Shown piece after piece: positions 40,378 through 49,187 of a DNA stretch of 64,000 nucleotides (its first letter is position 1; every line of letters begins with the position of its first letter). The notes beneath the pieces were generated by a model, which saw only the letters and a list, made by a program, of their open reading frames with translations, was not told where the DNA came from and ran no database searches. A program made the position numbers and the translations under genes. The stretch comes from Streptomyces bambusae. Lineage in GTDB: Bacteria > Actinomycetota > Actinomycetes > Streptomycetales > Streptomycetaceae. The stretch is taken from assembly GCF_020532645.1 (NCBI RefSeq), contig NZ_JAJAUZ010000019.1, positions 56,410 through 120,409 of the forward strand, read 5' to 3'.

Positions 40378-41382
40378 GTGGCCGCCCGCTTCGACCCCCT
40401 GACCCGCGCCGCGGTACGCGGCGGCCGCACCGCCGTACCCAAAGGCACCCCCCGCCACATCGGCGAAGGCGCAAAAACCCGCCTCTGGACCCCGCCGGCG
40501 CAGACCGACCTGGCCCTCACCCTCGGCCCGCTCCGCCGCGGTCCCGCCGACCCCACCTTCCGCACCACCCCCGACGGCTCGATCTGGCGCGTCTCCCGCA
40601 CCCCCGCCGGCCCCGGCACCCTCCGCGTCGCCGCCCGCGGCACAGGCACCGAGATCGAGGCCGAAGCCTGGGGCCCCGGCGCCGACTGGCTCCTCGACTC
40701 CCTGCCCGACCTCCTCGGTGCGTCCGACGACCCCTCCGCGTTCGTCCCCCGCCACCGCCTGGTCCACGCCTCGCACCGCCGGCGCCCCGGCCTGCGCCTG
40801 ACCCGTACCGGCCTGGTCCTCGAATCCCTGATCCCCGTGATCCTGGAGCAGAAGGTCACCAGCGACGAGGCGTACCGCTCGTGGCGCCGCCTGGTCCGCC
40901 AGTACGGCGACCCGGCCCCCGGTCCCGCCCACACCGGCCTGTACGCCATGCCCGACGCCCGCACCTGGGCCGCCATCCCGTCCTGGGACTGGCACAAGGC
41001 CGGCGTCGACTCCAAGCGCTCGGCCACCATCCTGCGCGCCGCCCGGGTGGCCGCCCGCCTGGAGGAGGCCGCCCGCATGGACCTCCCCGACGCGACGGCC
41101 CGCCTGGAACTCATCCCCGGCATCGGTCCCTGGACCTCCGCCGAAACCCTCCAGCGCAGCAACGGTGCCCCCGACGCCGTCACGACCGGCGACCTGCACC
41201 TCCCCGGCATCATCGGCTACGCCCTCACCGGCAACCGCGACACCGGCGACACCGAGATGCTCGCCCTCCTGGCCCCCTACGCCGGCCAGCGCCACCGCGC
41301 CGCCCGCCTCATCCTCCTCACCGGCCACACCCCACCCCGCCACCACCCCCGCATGCCCCGCAGCGACATCGGCCGCCTCTGA
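40378..41382 (+). CDS. DNA-3-methyladenine glycosylase-like protein (HhH-GPD, 334 aa)
   Basis: GTG at 40378, 6 bases after a TACCCT -10-like box, without a clear ribosome site; it is probably leaderless. The HhH-GPD core lies at about 150-300. It includes LESLIPVILEQKVTSDEAYRSWR, the hairpin LELIPGIGPWTSAETL that grips DNA, and the catalytic Asp in TTGDLHLPG. AlkA-type enzymes remove alkylated purines by base excision. The protein lacks iron-sulfur Cys and is AlkA-like rather than Nth- or MutY-like. It is convergent with fbiB across a strong terminator. Confidence 0.88.
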   Translation: MAARFDPLTRAAVRGGRTAVPKGTPRHIGEGAKTRLWTPPAQTDLALTLGPLRRGPADPTFRTTPDGSIWRVSRTPAGPGTLRVAARGTGTEIEAEAWGPGADWLLDSLPDLLGASDDPSAFVPRHRLVHASHRRRPGLRLTRTGLVLESLIPVILEQKVTSDEAYRSWRRLVRQYGDPAPGPAHTGLYAMPDARTWAAIPSWDWHKAGVDSKRSATILRAARVAARLEEAARMDLPDATARLELIPGIGPWTSAETLQRSNGAPDAVTTGDLHLPGIIGYALTGNRDTGDTEMLALLAPYAGQRHRAARLILLTGHTPPRHHPRMPRSDIGRL

Positions 41383-41398
41383 GGTCGCCGGCCCCCGA

Positions 41399-41451
41399 CA
41401 CGTAAGGCCGGTGGCCCGAACGGATTCCCTCCGGGCCACCGGCCTTACGTG
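41399..41451. terminator. Bidirectional terminator between the glycosylase gene and fbiB
   Basis: A perfect 20-bp stem (41399-41418 with 41432-41451) beginning CACGTAAGGCCGG, with a 13-base loop. It lies midway between the convergent stops at 41382 and 41466. Confidence 0.95.
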
Positions 41452-41465
41452 CGCGCACCACGGGC

Positions 41466-42773
41466 TCACCGCACCGTGATGAAGTCCTCCGGATCGCGTC
41501 CGGCCCGCTCCCGCGGAGCCTCGGCCGGGTGCCCGATGGCGACCGCGCCCATCGGGTCCCAGGTGTCGGGGAGGGACAGGACCTTGCGGACCACGTCGCG
41601 GCAGAACATCGTCGAGGAGACCCAGGCGGAGCCGAGGCGTTCGGCGGCCAGGGCGACCAGGAAGTTCTGGACGCCGGCGCCCGTGGCGACCACGAACATC
41701 TCGCGCTCCGCCGCGTCCCGGCGGGCGTGCCCGTAGTCGTGGGCGCCGTCCATGACCAGGCAGGGGACCGCCAGGTAGGGGGCGTTGCGCAGGACGTCGC
41801 CGCGCCGCACCCGCTTCGCGACGGACTCCTCGGACTTGCCGTCGCGCCGCAGGTCCGCGATCCACGCGTCCCGCATCGCGTCCAGCAACTCCGTACGGGC
41901 GGCCGCCGATTCGAGCAGGACGAAGCGCCACGGCGTGGTGTGGTGCGGGGCCGGCGCGGTGACCGCAGCGGCCACCGCGCGCCGGACCGCGCCCGGGTCC
42001 ACCGGCTCGGCCGTGAAGGAGCGGACCGTACGGCGCATCGTGACGGCCTCGCGGACCGCCTCCGAGGTGCCGAGCCGGAACATGTCGTCCGCGGCCGGGC
42101 GGACCAGTTCGCGGGCCGAGCCCTCGCCGAGCGCGTGCGGCAGGCCGCGGACGACGGCCACCGGCAGGCCCCCGGCCTTGCCCTTCACCAGGTCGCCGGC
42201 GGCGGCGAGTTCGTCGGCGGTGGCGGTCACCGTCGCGTTCAGCTCGTTGCCGTGCGCGTCCGTGCCGCCCCGCAGGTCCTCCAGGACCCGCACCCCGGCC
42301 GCGCCGATCGCCACGTCCGTGAGCCCGTTGCGCCACGGCCGCCCGAAGGTGTCGGTGACGACGATCCCGACGTCCGCGCCGAGCCGCTCCCGCAGCCCGG
42401 CCCGGATCCCGCGGGCCGAGGCGTCCGGGTCCTCGGGAAGCAGCAGGACCGTGCCCGGCTCGGTGTTGGAGGCGTCCACACCGGCCGCGGCCATCACCAG
42501 GCCCTGCCGGTTCTCGACGATCCGCAGCGGTCCGCGGCGGGCCACCACCCGGACCGTCTCGGCGTCGATGGCCTCCTCGCGGGAGGTGGCGGCCGTGATC
42601 CGGCCCTCCGCCTTCGAGACGATCTTCGAGGTGACGAGCAGGATGTCGCCGTCCCGCAGCTCCGGCGCGGCCTGCGCGATCAGCGCCGCGAGGTCGTCGC
42701 CGGGGCGGACCTCGGGTATGCCGTCGACCGCCCACACCTCGTACGAGGGGCGGGCGGCAGGGGTCGCGGTCAC
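41466..42773 (-). CDS. fbiB: F420 biosynthesis bifunctional protein FbiB
   Basis: GTG at 42773, overlapping the fbiA stop (GTGA). It has two domains. Residues 1-245 are the F420-0:gamma-glutamyl ligase (CofE-like) with DILLVTSKIVSKAEGR and DTFGRPWRNGLTDVAIG. Residues 250-435 are a nitroreductase-type FMN domain with RRTVRSFTAEPVD and ATGAGVQNFLVALAAERLGSAWVSS. FbiB adds the glutamate tail to F420-0 and its C-terminal domain reduces the dehydro precursor (established in mycobacteria). The length of 435 residues is typical. Confidence 0.96.
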   Translation of the reverse strand: MTATPAARPSYEVWAVDGIPEVRPGDDLAALIAQAAPELRDGDILLVTSKIVSKAEGRITAATSREEAIDAETVRVVARRGPLRIVENRQGLVMAAAGVDASNTEPGTVLLLPEDPDASARGIRAGLRERLGADVGIVVTDTFGRPWRNGLTDVAIGAAGVRVLEDLRGGTDAHGNELNATVTATADELAAAGDLVKGKAGGLPVAVVRGLPHALGEGSARELVRPAADDMFRLGTSEAVREAVTMRRTVRSFTAEPVDPGAVRRAVAAAVTAPAPHHTTPWRFVLLESAAARTELLDAMRDAWIADLRRDGKSEESVAKRVRRGDVLRNAPYLAVPCLVMDGAHDYGHARRDAAEREMFVVATGAGVQNFLVALAAERLGSAWVSSTMFCRDVVRKVLSLPDTWDPMGAVAIGHPAEAPRERAGRDPEDFITVR

Positions 42774-43729
42774 CGGGCCTCGCCGGCCAGCGCCAGTGCC
42801 TCGCGGGCCATCGCCGCGGTGGCCTCCGCGTCGGTCATCATCAGCGGCACCGCGCGGCAGCGGATCCCGGCGGCCGCCACCTCGGCGACCGATCCGGCGT
42901 CCGCGGTGTCCACGAGCCAGCCGTCGAGCAGCCCGGAGCCGTAGTGCAGGGCGACCGCGGCGGCCGTGGACTCGACGCCCACCGCCGCGAGCACCTTGTC
43001 GGCCATGCCGCGCACGGGGGCTCCGCCGACGATGGGGGACAGGCCCACGACCGGGGCGGCGGCCTCGGCCACGGCCTCCCGGATGCCCGGGACGGCGAGG
43101 ATGGTGCCGACGGAGACGACCGGGTTGGACGGCGGGAAGAGGATCAGGTCGGCCGCGGCGATGGCCTCCAGCACGCCCGGCGCCGGCTTGGCCTGGTCGG
43201 CCCCCACCGGCACCACGGCCTGCGCGTCCACCGCGGCGCGCATCTTCACCCAGTACTCCTGGAAGTGGACGACGCGCCGCTCGCCGGACTCCGGGTCCTC
43301 GATCGCGACGTGCGTCTCGACGCGGTCGTCGGACATCGGCAGCAGCCGTACGCCGGGCTGCCAGCGGTCGCACAGCGCCTCGGTGACGGCGCTCAGCGGA
43401 TAGCCGGCCGACAGCATCTGGGTGCGGACGATGTGGGTGGCGAAGTCGCGGTCGCCGAGGCCGAACCAGGACGGTCCGACGCCGTATGCCGCGAGCTCCT
43501 CCTTGACGGTGAAGGACTCGTCGGTGCGGCCCCAGCCCTGGTCCTCGTTGATGCCACCGCCGAGGGTGTACATCACCGTGTCCAGATCGGGGCACACCTT
43601 GAGCCCGAACAGGTGAATGTCGTCACCGGTGTTGCCGATGACCGTGATGTCCGCGTCGGGCGCGGCGGACTTCAGTCCGCGAAGGAAACGGGCGCCGCCG
43701 ATACCGCCGGCCAGAACAACAATGCGCAT
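42770..43729 (-). CDS. fbiA: Phosphoenolpyruvate/2-phospholactate transferase FbiA (CofD-like)
   Basis: 319 residues from the ATG at 43729. The N terminus RIVVLAGGIGGARFLRGL and TVIGNTGDDIHLFGLKVCPDLDTVMYTLGG are the CofD signature for the GTP-derived donor and the Fo acceptor. FbiA transfers the phospho-pyruvate/lactate moiety onto Fo, giving dehydro-F420-0 in actinobacteria. It forms an operon with fbiB. A homologous pair lies beside whiB2 in mycobacteria, matching whiB here. Confidence 0.96.
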   Translation of the reverse strand: MRIVVLAGGIGGARFLRGLKSAAPDADITVIGNTGDDIHLFGLKVCPDLDTVMYTLGGGINEDQGWGRTDESFTVKEELAAYGVGPSWFGLGDRDFATHIVRTQMLSAGYPLSAVTEALCDRWQPGVRLLPMSDDRVETHVAIEDPESGERRVVHFQEYWVKMRAAVDAQAVVPVGADQAKPAPGVLEAIAAADLILFPPSNPVVSVGTILAVPGIREAVAEAAAPVVGLSPIVGGAPVRGMADKVLAAVGVESTAAAVALHYGSGLLDGWLVDTADAGSVAEVAAAGIRCRAVPLMMTDAEATAAMAREALALAGEAR

Positions 43730-43742
43730 GCACCGCAGTCTG

Positions 43743-44348
43743 TCAGGCGGTGTACGCGTCCTGCTGCGCCGGGGCGGAAGCCGCCGCCGGAGCTGCCGCC
43801 GGACCTGCCGCCGCCCCCTCGGGAGCCGGCGCGGGAGCCGGTACGCCCTCCAGATGCAGCGTCCCGTACGCCGTCCCCGTCGCCGCGCTCTCGTGCATCG
43901 GCATGTGCGTGAGTCCGGGGTGGTAGACGTGCAGGCTGACCGCGGGCTCCAGCGAGTCGTTGGCGATCTCGTGGACGTGGCCGGGGGCGATGATCCGCTC
44001 GGCGCCGGCCGCCAGCGCCAGCCGGCCGCGCTCGTTGCGCTCGGTCAGCTCGCCCTGGAGGACGGTCATGACGGCGGACGACCCGCCGTGGTCGTGCAGG
44101 CCGCTGCCCTGGCCGGGGACCCAGCTGAGCAGCCACACCTCGTAACCGGGGCCGGTGCGCAGCCGGTGGTACCAGCGGCTGGTGGCGTCGTACTCGACGA
44201 GGTGCTCCCACTGGCCGCGGTCCTCGGCAAGCTCCCGGGCGAGGCCGACGAACTCGGCCACGGTGGTCGGGTGCTCCTTGGCGGGCTGCAGGAGGTGCGG
44301 GACTTCGAGGATGTCGCCGGCGATCTGGAGGTCGCTGTCGCTGTTCAT
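43743..44348 (-). CDS. Cysteine dioxygenase (201 aa)
   Basis: ATG at 44348. A cupin domain (about 40-165) has the iron-binding His set H85 and H87 in GLHDHGGSSAV and H126 in PGHVHEIAN. Substrate Arg is likely in WYHRLRTG, and a Tyr in the C-terminal part (LHVYHPGLTHMP) fits the family. It oxidises L-cysteine to cysteine sulfinate with O2. It is extended by an Ala/Pro-rich tail. Its 114-base 5' gap to a short Cys-rich reading frame (44463-44549) suggests control by cysteine supply. Confidence 0.92.
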   Translation of the reverse strand: MNSDSDLQIAGDILEVPHLLQPAKEHPTTVAEFVGLARELAEDRGQWEHLVEYDATSRWYHRLRTGPGYEVWLLSWVPGQGSGLHDHGGSSAVMTVLQGELTERNERGRLALAAGAERIIAPGHVHEIANDSLEPAVSLHVYHPGLTHMPMHESAATGTAYGTLHLEGVPAPAPAPEGAAAGPAAAPAAASAPAQQDAYTA

Positions 44349-44462
44349 TGGGGAGGGTGTCCTCGGGGGTATGTCAGGGCGCGGGTGCCGCTGGTCCGGT
44401 CGGTTGCTGTGCGCGAGGCGCGGATCCCGGGGCGGGGGATCGGTGCTGGAGCTCTGGAGGCA

Positions 44463-44549
44463 TCAACAGCTGTGACAGCAACAGCGAACCTGGGCAGCGC
44501 ACAGGAACCCACGAATGGGGGTCCGGGAGAGCGCTGCGGTCGCTGACAT
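44463..44549 (-). CDS. Cys-rich leader peptide (28 aa) upstream of cysteine dioxygenase
   Basis: A short reading frame from ATG 44549 to the TGA at 44465-44463. It encodes MSATAALSRTPIRGFLCAA and then QVRCCCHSC, so it has five Cys in the last twelve residues, with three in a row directly before the end. It lies 114 bases before the cysteine dioxygenase ATG on the same strand. TTGACA (minus strand, 44586-44581) lies 31 bases before the ATG, no ribosome site precedes it, and a convincing -10 is not seen. Poly-Cys leader peptides act as cysteine-responsive attenuators in mycobacteria. A similar role here is an inference. Confidence 0.7.
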   Translation of the reverse strand: MSATAALSRTPIRGFLCAAQVRCCCHSC

Positions 44550-45001
44550 GGAAACAAGGAGACCGTCCGGCGGGGGCGACTGTCAACCCAATGTCCGTAT
44601 TGGGCGAAAACTTTCACTCATCCGGTTAACGTGTGCGGAGAAAGGTTTGTGCATGGTGTGTCCGGGGAGATGGGCACCAGCCGGACCCGGCCGCATCGTC
44701 ATGTCGTGACCGGAATGTGATCCACGCCGCTTCCGCCGTCGGAGTGCAACAGCGGTCCGCCGTTGTGCGTCCGTTACGGGTGAGGTTGACGGGCCGCGAG
44801 TTGCGCGTGGCATGTGTCACGATTTTTGGCGATATGAACACTTTCTGTATACGCTTGGTTCCGGAGAGTGAATAAGGGGCCCAATAGCAGATCTCGGCTT
44901 GACTGCCCCGGATGCACACACTTGTAATTTCACTCGTGTCGTTTGACCGCATTCGGTGACGGCATCAACACGGGGACGCAAAGAACAGACGAGGGGCGCA
45001 C
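44550..45001. other. whiB upstream region
   Basis: No gene is seen. The stretch 44600-44990 is lower in G+C than its surroundings, as is usual for developmental promoter regions. It contains TTGACG at 44786-44791 with a poor -10, and a better pair TTGACT 44899-44904 with TGTAAT 44923-44928. GTGTC (the reverse of GACAC, the WhiA core) occurs at 44936-44940. whiB in S. coelicolor has two promoters (established); I cannot assign them here with confidence. Confidence 0.5.
44899..44928 (+). promoter_or_regulatory. Probable proximal whiB promoter
   Basis: A -35 TTGACT and a -10 TGTAAT with an 18-base spacer. They would start transcription near 44935, giving a leader of about 65 bases to the whiB ATG at 45002, which has GAGGGG upstream. 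Confidence 0.55.
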
Positions 45002-45265
45002 ATGACCGAGCTGTTTCAGGAACTGCTGGTCGAGGAGGCGGACGAGGAGGCCGGGTGGCAGGAGCGCGCACTGTGCGCCCAGACCGACCCCGAGTCCTTC
45101 TTTCCCGAGAAGGGCGGCTCCACCCGCGAGGCCAAGAAGGTCTGCCTCGCCTGTGAAGTCCGCTCCGAGTGCCTTGAGTACGCCCTTGCCAACGACGAGC
45201 GATTCGGCATCTGGGGCGGATTGTCCGAGCGGGAACGCCGCCGACTGAAGAAAGCCGCCGTCTGA
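45002..45265 (+). CDS. whiB: Sporulation regulator WhiB
   Basis: 87 residues. The four cysteines that bind the 4Fe-4S cluster are C25, C48, C51 and C57 (WQERALC, CLACEVRSEC), followed by the turn GIWGGLSERERR and the basic C terminus. The sequence matches WhiB of S. coelicolor as I remember it nearly residue for residue outside the N-terminal ten. WhiB works with WhiA to stop aerial hyphal growth and start sporulation septation (established). The gene is monocistronic between its promoter region and the terminator at 45343. Confidence 0.96.
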   Translation: MTELFQELLVEEADEEAGWQERALCAQTDPESFFPEKGGSTREAKKVCLACEVRSECLEYALANDERFGIWGGLSERERRRLKKAAV

Positions 45266-45342
45266 CCCCTCCGCATTCGAGTTCGAATCACACCGCGAGC
45301 CACCGAGAGAACGACAAGCAGACAAACCGATACGAGAGCAAA

Positions 45343-45381
45343 CGGTCCGCCTCCTGCCCCTTCCCCGCAGGAGGCGGACCG
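45343..45381. terminator. Terminator after whiB
   Basis: A perfect 15-bp stem (CGGTCCGCCTCCTGC / GCAGGAGGCGGACCG) with a 9-base loop, 77 bases after the whiB stop. Confidence 0.9.
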
Positions 45382-45470
45382 CTGTGTGTGCAGCCGTTAG
45401 TGTGGGGCGCTGTCCAGCAGCGTCCCGGGGCGCCCCACCCCGGACCCCCGGCCGGAGGGCCCGTACCGCG

Positions 45471-48400
45471 ATGTCCGTGCACAGCCACTCGACGGCCTCC
45501 CATGAGTCGGCCGCCGCCCCCGAGTTCCCGCGGCATGTCGTCACCGCCGTGCTCGTCGCCCACGACGGAGCCCGCTGGCTGCCCCAGGCCCTCGCCGGCC
45601 TCCTCGGCCAGGAACGCCCCGTCCAGCACTGGGTCGCCGCCGACACCGGCAGCTCCGACGACTCCGCCCGGCTGCTCGCCGAAGCCCTCGGCGACGACCG
45701 CGTCGTCCACCTCGCCCGGCGCACCGGATTCGGCGCCGCCGTCGACGAGGCCGCCCGCACCGCCCCCGTCCTCACCCCCGAGGACCTCCCGTACCTGAAG
45801 CGGCCCAGCGGCTGGGACCCCGTCAGCCGGACCTGGCGCGACGACGCATACGACCTGCCCGAACTGCCCCACGGCGAGCCCGTCCAGTGGCTCTGGCTGC
45901 TCCACGACGACTGCGCCCCCGAACCCGACGCCCTCGCCGAACTCCTGCGCGTCGCCGAAGCCAGCCCGCAGGCCGGCGTCATCGGCCCCAAGCTCCGCGG
46001 CTGGTACGACACCAAGCAGCTGCTCGAGGTCGGCGTCTCCATCGCCCGCAGCGGCCGCCGCTGGACCGGCCTCGACCGCCGCGAGCAGGACCAGGGCCAG
46101 CACGACCAGGTCCGCCCCGTCCTCTCCGTCTCCACCGCCGGCATGCTCGTCCGCCGCGACGTCTACGAGGAACTCGGCGGCTTCGACCGCCGGCTGCCCC
46201 TCATGCGCGACGACGTCGACCTGTGCTGGCGCGCCCACGCCGCCGGGCACACCGTCCTCGTCGCCCCCGACGCCGTCCTCCGGCACGCCGAGGCCGCCGC
46301 CCGCGAACGCCGCACCGTCGACTGCGCCGGCCGCACGGCCGCCAACCCGCACCGCGTCGACAAGGCCGGCGCCGTGCACACCCTCCTCGTCAACACCCCC
46401 GCGCCCGCCCTCCCGTACGTCCTGCTGCGGCTGCTCCTCGGAACCGTGCTCCGCACCCTCGGCTACCTCGTCGGCAAGGCACCCGGCCAGGCCGTCGACG
46501 AGGCCGGCGGACTCGTCCGCACCCTGCTGCGACCCGAACGGATCCTCACCGCCCGCCGCCGGCGCGGCCGCCCCGCCGTCCCCGCCAAGGAACTCCGCCC
46601 GCTGTTCCCGCCGCCCGGCGCCACCCTGCGCGCCACCGTCGAACAACTCGCCGGACACCTCGGCGACGGCCGGGACACCGAGACCGCCACCGCCGGCCGG
46701 CACGGCGGAGCCGTCGAATCCGGACCCGGCGGCGACGACGCCGACTTCCTGGAGATCGAGCAGTTCGCGCGCCTCAGGCGGATCGCCCGCAGACCCGCGC
46801 CCGTCCTCTTCGCCCTCCTCCTCGCCGTCTCCCTCACCGCCTGCCGCGGCCTCCTCGCCGGCGGCTCCCTCACCGGCGGCGCCCTGCTTCCCGCCCCCGG
46901 CGGCGCCGGCGCCCTCTGGAGCGCGTACCTCGGCGAATGGCACGCCGTCGGCACCGGCGGCACCGACGGCGCACCCCCCTACCTCGCCGTCCTCGCCGCC
47001 CTGTCCTCGCTGCTCCTCGGCTCCACCCAGACCGCCCTGACCGTCCTGCTGGTCTGCTCGGTGCCGCTCGCCGGACTCACCGCCTACTTCGCCTCCCGGC
47101 CGCTCGTCGAATCCCGGCTGCTGCGCGCCTGGACCGCCGTCGCCTACGCCTTCCTGCCCGCCGTCACCGGCGCCCTCGCCGGCGGCCGCCTCGGCACCGC
47201 CGTCCTCGCCGTCCTGCTCCCCCTCATGGCCCGCGCCGCCGTCGCCGCCTACGGCTTCGGCGGCGACGACACCGCCAAGGGCAGCTGGCGCGCCACCTGG
47301 ACCTTCACCCTCCTGCTCACCCTGGCCACCGCCTTCACCCCGGTCGCCTGGCCGCTCGCCGTCCTGCTCGGCCTCGCCGCGCTCGGCCTGCACCGCAGCG
47401 CCCTCAAGGCGTACGCCCCCCGCTTCCTCGCCACCGCCGCCGTCCCGCTGCTCGTCCTCGCCCCCTGGTCGCTCACCCTGCTGACCGACCCCGCCGCCTT
47501 CCTCCGCGAAGCCGGCCTCCCGTACGGCGAAGGCTCCGCGAGCGCACTCGACCTGCTGGGCATCAGCCCCGGCGGACCCAAGGCCGCCGGCGGCCTGCTC
47601 CTCGCCGGCATCGTGCTCGCCGCCCTCGCCGCCCTGCTGCGCGGCGAACGGCAGTTCGCGATCCGAGCCGCCTGGGCCACCGCCCTCGCCGGCCTGGTCT
47701 TCGCCGTCCTCCTCAACCACTCCGGCTGGGCCGGCCCCGCCACCCTGGTCTACGGCGCCGCCCTGATCGCCGCCGCCGCCCTCGGCGCCGACGGCGCCCG
47801 CGAACGCGTCGCCGCCCAGAGCTTCGGCTGGCGCCAGCCCGTCGCCGCCCTCATCGCCCTCGGCGCCGTCGCCGGCCCGCTGCTCGCCGCCGCCGGCTGG
47901 ACGATCACCGGCGCCGACGGCCCGCTGGAGCGCCGCGACCCCGTCCAGGTGCCCGCGTTCGTCGCCGAGATGAGCGGCTCCCGCGACCAGCCCCGCACCC
48001 TCGTCCTCGTCGGCGACTCGCCCGCCAAGGTCTCCTACACCCTGGTCCGCGGCTCCGGCGGCCGCATCGGCGACGCCGAGTTCACCGCCGCCCACGGCAC
48101 CGACGCCCGCCTCGACAAGGTCGTCGCCGGCCTCGTCGCCGGCTCCGGCGCCGACCAGAGCGACGAACTCGGCGCCTACGCCATCCGCTACGTCCTCCTC
48201 AAGGACGGCGCCCCCCACCAGATGGGCCGCGTCCTCAACGCCACCCCCGGATTGAGCCGCCTCAGCAAGCTCGACGGCATCTCCCTCTGGGAGGTCAAGG
48301 GCCAGGTCGCCCGCGCCGTCATCCGCCCCGCCCGGGCCGGCGAGGACCCCATCCCGGTCGCAGCCGGCGCCGTCGAGGCCCACACCGACCTCCCCGCCGG

Positions 48401-49187
48401 CGACCCCGGCCGCATCCTGCGCATCGCCGACAGCGCCGCCCCCGGCTGGCAGGCCACCCTCAACGGCAAGCCGCTGCCCGGGAAGACCGTCGACGGCTGG
48501 GCCCAGGGCTTCGAACTCCCCGCCACCGCCGGCCGCCTCGACCTCACCTACGAGGACTCCGCCGCCACCACCGCCCGGCACTGGGCCCAGGGCTCCCTCG
48601 CCCTCGTGCTGCTCGTGATGGCCCTGCCCGGCCGCCGCCGCCGGCTCGACGACGACCTGCCCGAGGAAGAGGCCGCCGTCCCCGCCCAGGCCGACGGCGA
48701 AGGCCGCCGCGCCCGCCGGCTCCGCGCCGGGACCACCGACACCGCCGACGCCCAGGCCGACCCGTACGCCGTTCCCACCGGCGGCGACGACGGAACGTAC
48801 CCCCCGTACACCGCCGTCCCCGCCCAGCCCGACCACGGCCAGTGGGACACCCCCGCATACGCCCCCGCCGCCGACCCCCACACCGGCTACGACACCGCCT
48901 ACGACACGTCGTATGACACGTCGTACGACAGCGCCTACGGCACGGCGTACGACACCGGCCACGACCCCTCGGCCGGCGGCTCCTACGGCACCGGACCCGG
49001 CTACGACCCGCAGCCCGCCCCGTACGACGGCCACGCCCCGGGCGTGCCCCCGCAGGCGGCTCCGTACGGCGGCCACGGCTACGAGCCCCACCCGCAGGGC
49101 GGCCCGTACCAGGCGCGCCCGTACGACCCGTACGACGACCCCTACGGCCAGGACGACCGGCGTCCCGACGGGAGCAACCAGCAGTGA
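45471..49187 (+). CDS. Large membrane glycosyltransferase, family 2 (1238 aa)
   Basis: The start is the ATG at 45471; GGAGGG lies 12 bases upstream, a little far. An N-terminal GT-A domain (about 20-290) has VTAVLVAHDGARWLPQALAGL, DTGSSDDSA, LLHDDCAPEPDAL with the metal Asp pair, and DDVDLCWRAHAAG. It is followed by a membrane domain of about 12-14 helices (330-820) and a large extracellular domain (about 820-1040) with ADSAAPGWQATLNGKPLPG. Last come one helix and a disordered tail with repeated Y-D-T-x-Y. It would build or extend a lipid-linked wall polysaccharide. The fusion of transferase, multi-span and exported domains is typical of actinobacterial enzymes of this size. Confidence 0.88.
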   Translation: MSVHSHSTASHESAAAPEFPRHVVTAVLVAHDGARWLPQALAGLLGQERPVQHWVAADTGSSDDSARLLAEALGDDRVVHLARRTGFGAAVDEAARTAPVLTPEDLPYLKRPSGWDPVSRTWRDDAYDLPELPHGEPVQWLWLLHDDCAPEPDALAELLRVAEASPQAGVIGPKLRGWYDTKQLLEVGVSIARSGRRWTGLDRREQDQGQHDQVRPVLSVSTAGMLVRRDVYEELGGFDRRLPLMRDDVDLCWRAHAAGHTVLVAPDAVLRHAEAAARERRTVDCAGRTAANPHRVDKAGAVHTLLVNTPAPALPYVLLRLLLGTVLRTLGYLVGKAPGQAVDEAGGLVRTLLRPERILTARRRRGRPAVPAKELRPLFPPPGATLRATVEQLAGHLGDGRDTETATAGRHGGAVESGPGGDDADFLEIEQFARLRRIARRPAPVLFALLLAVSLTACRGLLAGGSLTGGALLPAPGGAGALWSAYLGEWHAVGTGGTDGAPPYLAVLAALSSLLLGSTQTALTVLLVCSVPLAGLTAYFASRPLVESRLLRAWTAVAYAFLPAVTGALAGGRLGTAVLAVLLPLMARAAVAAYGFGGDDTAKGSWRATWTFTLLLTLATAFTPVAWPLAVLLGLAALGLHRSALKAYAPRFLATAAVPLLVLAPWSLTLLTDPAAFLREAGLPYGEGSASALDLLGISPGGPKAAGGLLLAGIVLAALAALLRGERQFAIRAAWATALAGLVFAVLLNHSGWAGPATLVYGAALIAAAALGADGARERVAAQSFGWRQPVAALIALGAVAGPLLAAAGWTITGADGPLERRDPVQVPAFVAEMSGSRDQPRTLVLVGDSPAKVSYTLVRGSGGRIGDAEFTAAHGTDARLDKVVAGLVAGSGADQSDELGAYAIRYVLLKDGAPHQMGRVLNATPGLSRLSKLDGISLWEVKGQVARAVIRPARAGEDPIPVAAGAVEAHTDLPAGDPGRILRIADSAAPGWQATLNGKPLPGKTVDGWAQGFELPATAGRLDLTYEDSAATTARHWAQGSLALVLLVMALPGRRRRLDDDLPEEEAAVPAQADGEGRRARRLRAGTTDTADAQADPYAVPTGGDDGTYPPYTAVPAQPDHGQWDTPAYAPAADPHTGYDTAYDTSYDTSYDSAYGTAYDTGHDPSAGGSYGTGPGYDPQPAPYDGHAPGVPPQAAPYGGHGYEPHPQGGPYQARPYDPYDDPYGQDDRRPDGSNQQ
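48890..48962 (+). repeat. In-frame Y-D-(T/S)-(A/S) repeats in the glycosyltransferase tail
   Basis: Seven 12-base units of the type TACGACACCGCC / TACGACACGTCG encode a Tyr/Asp/Thr-rich run in the disordered C terminus. Confidence 0.8.
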
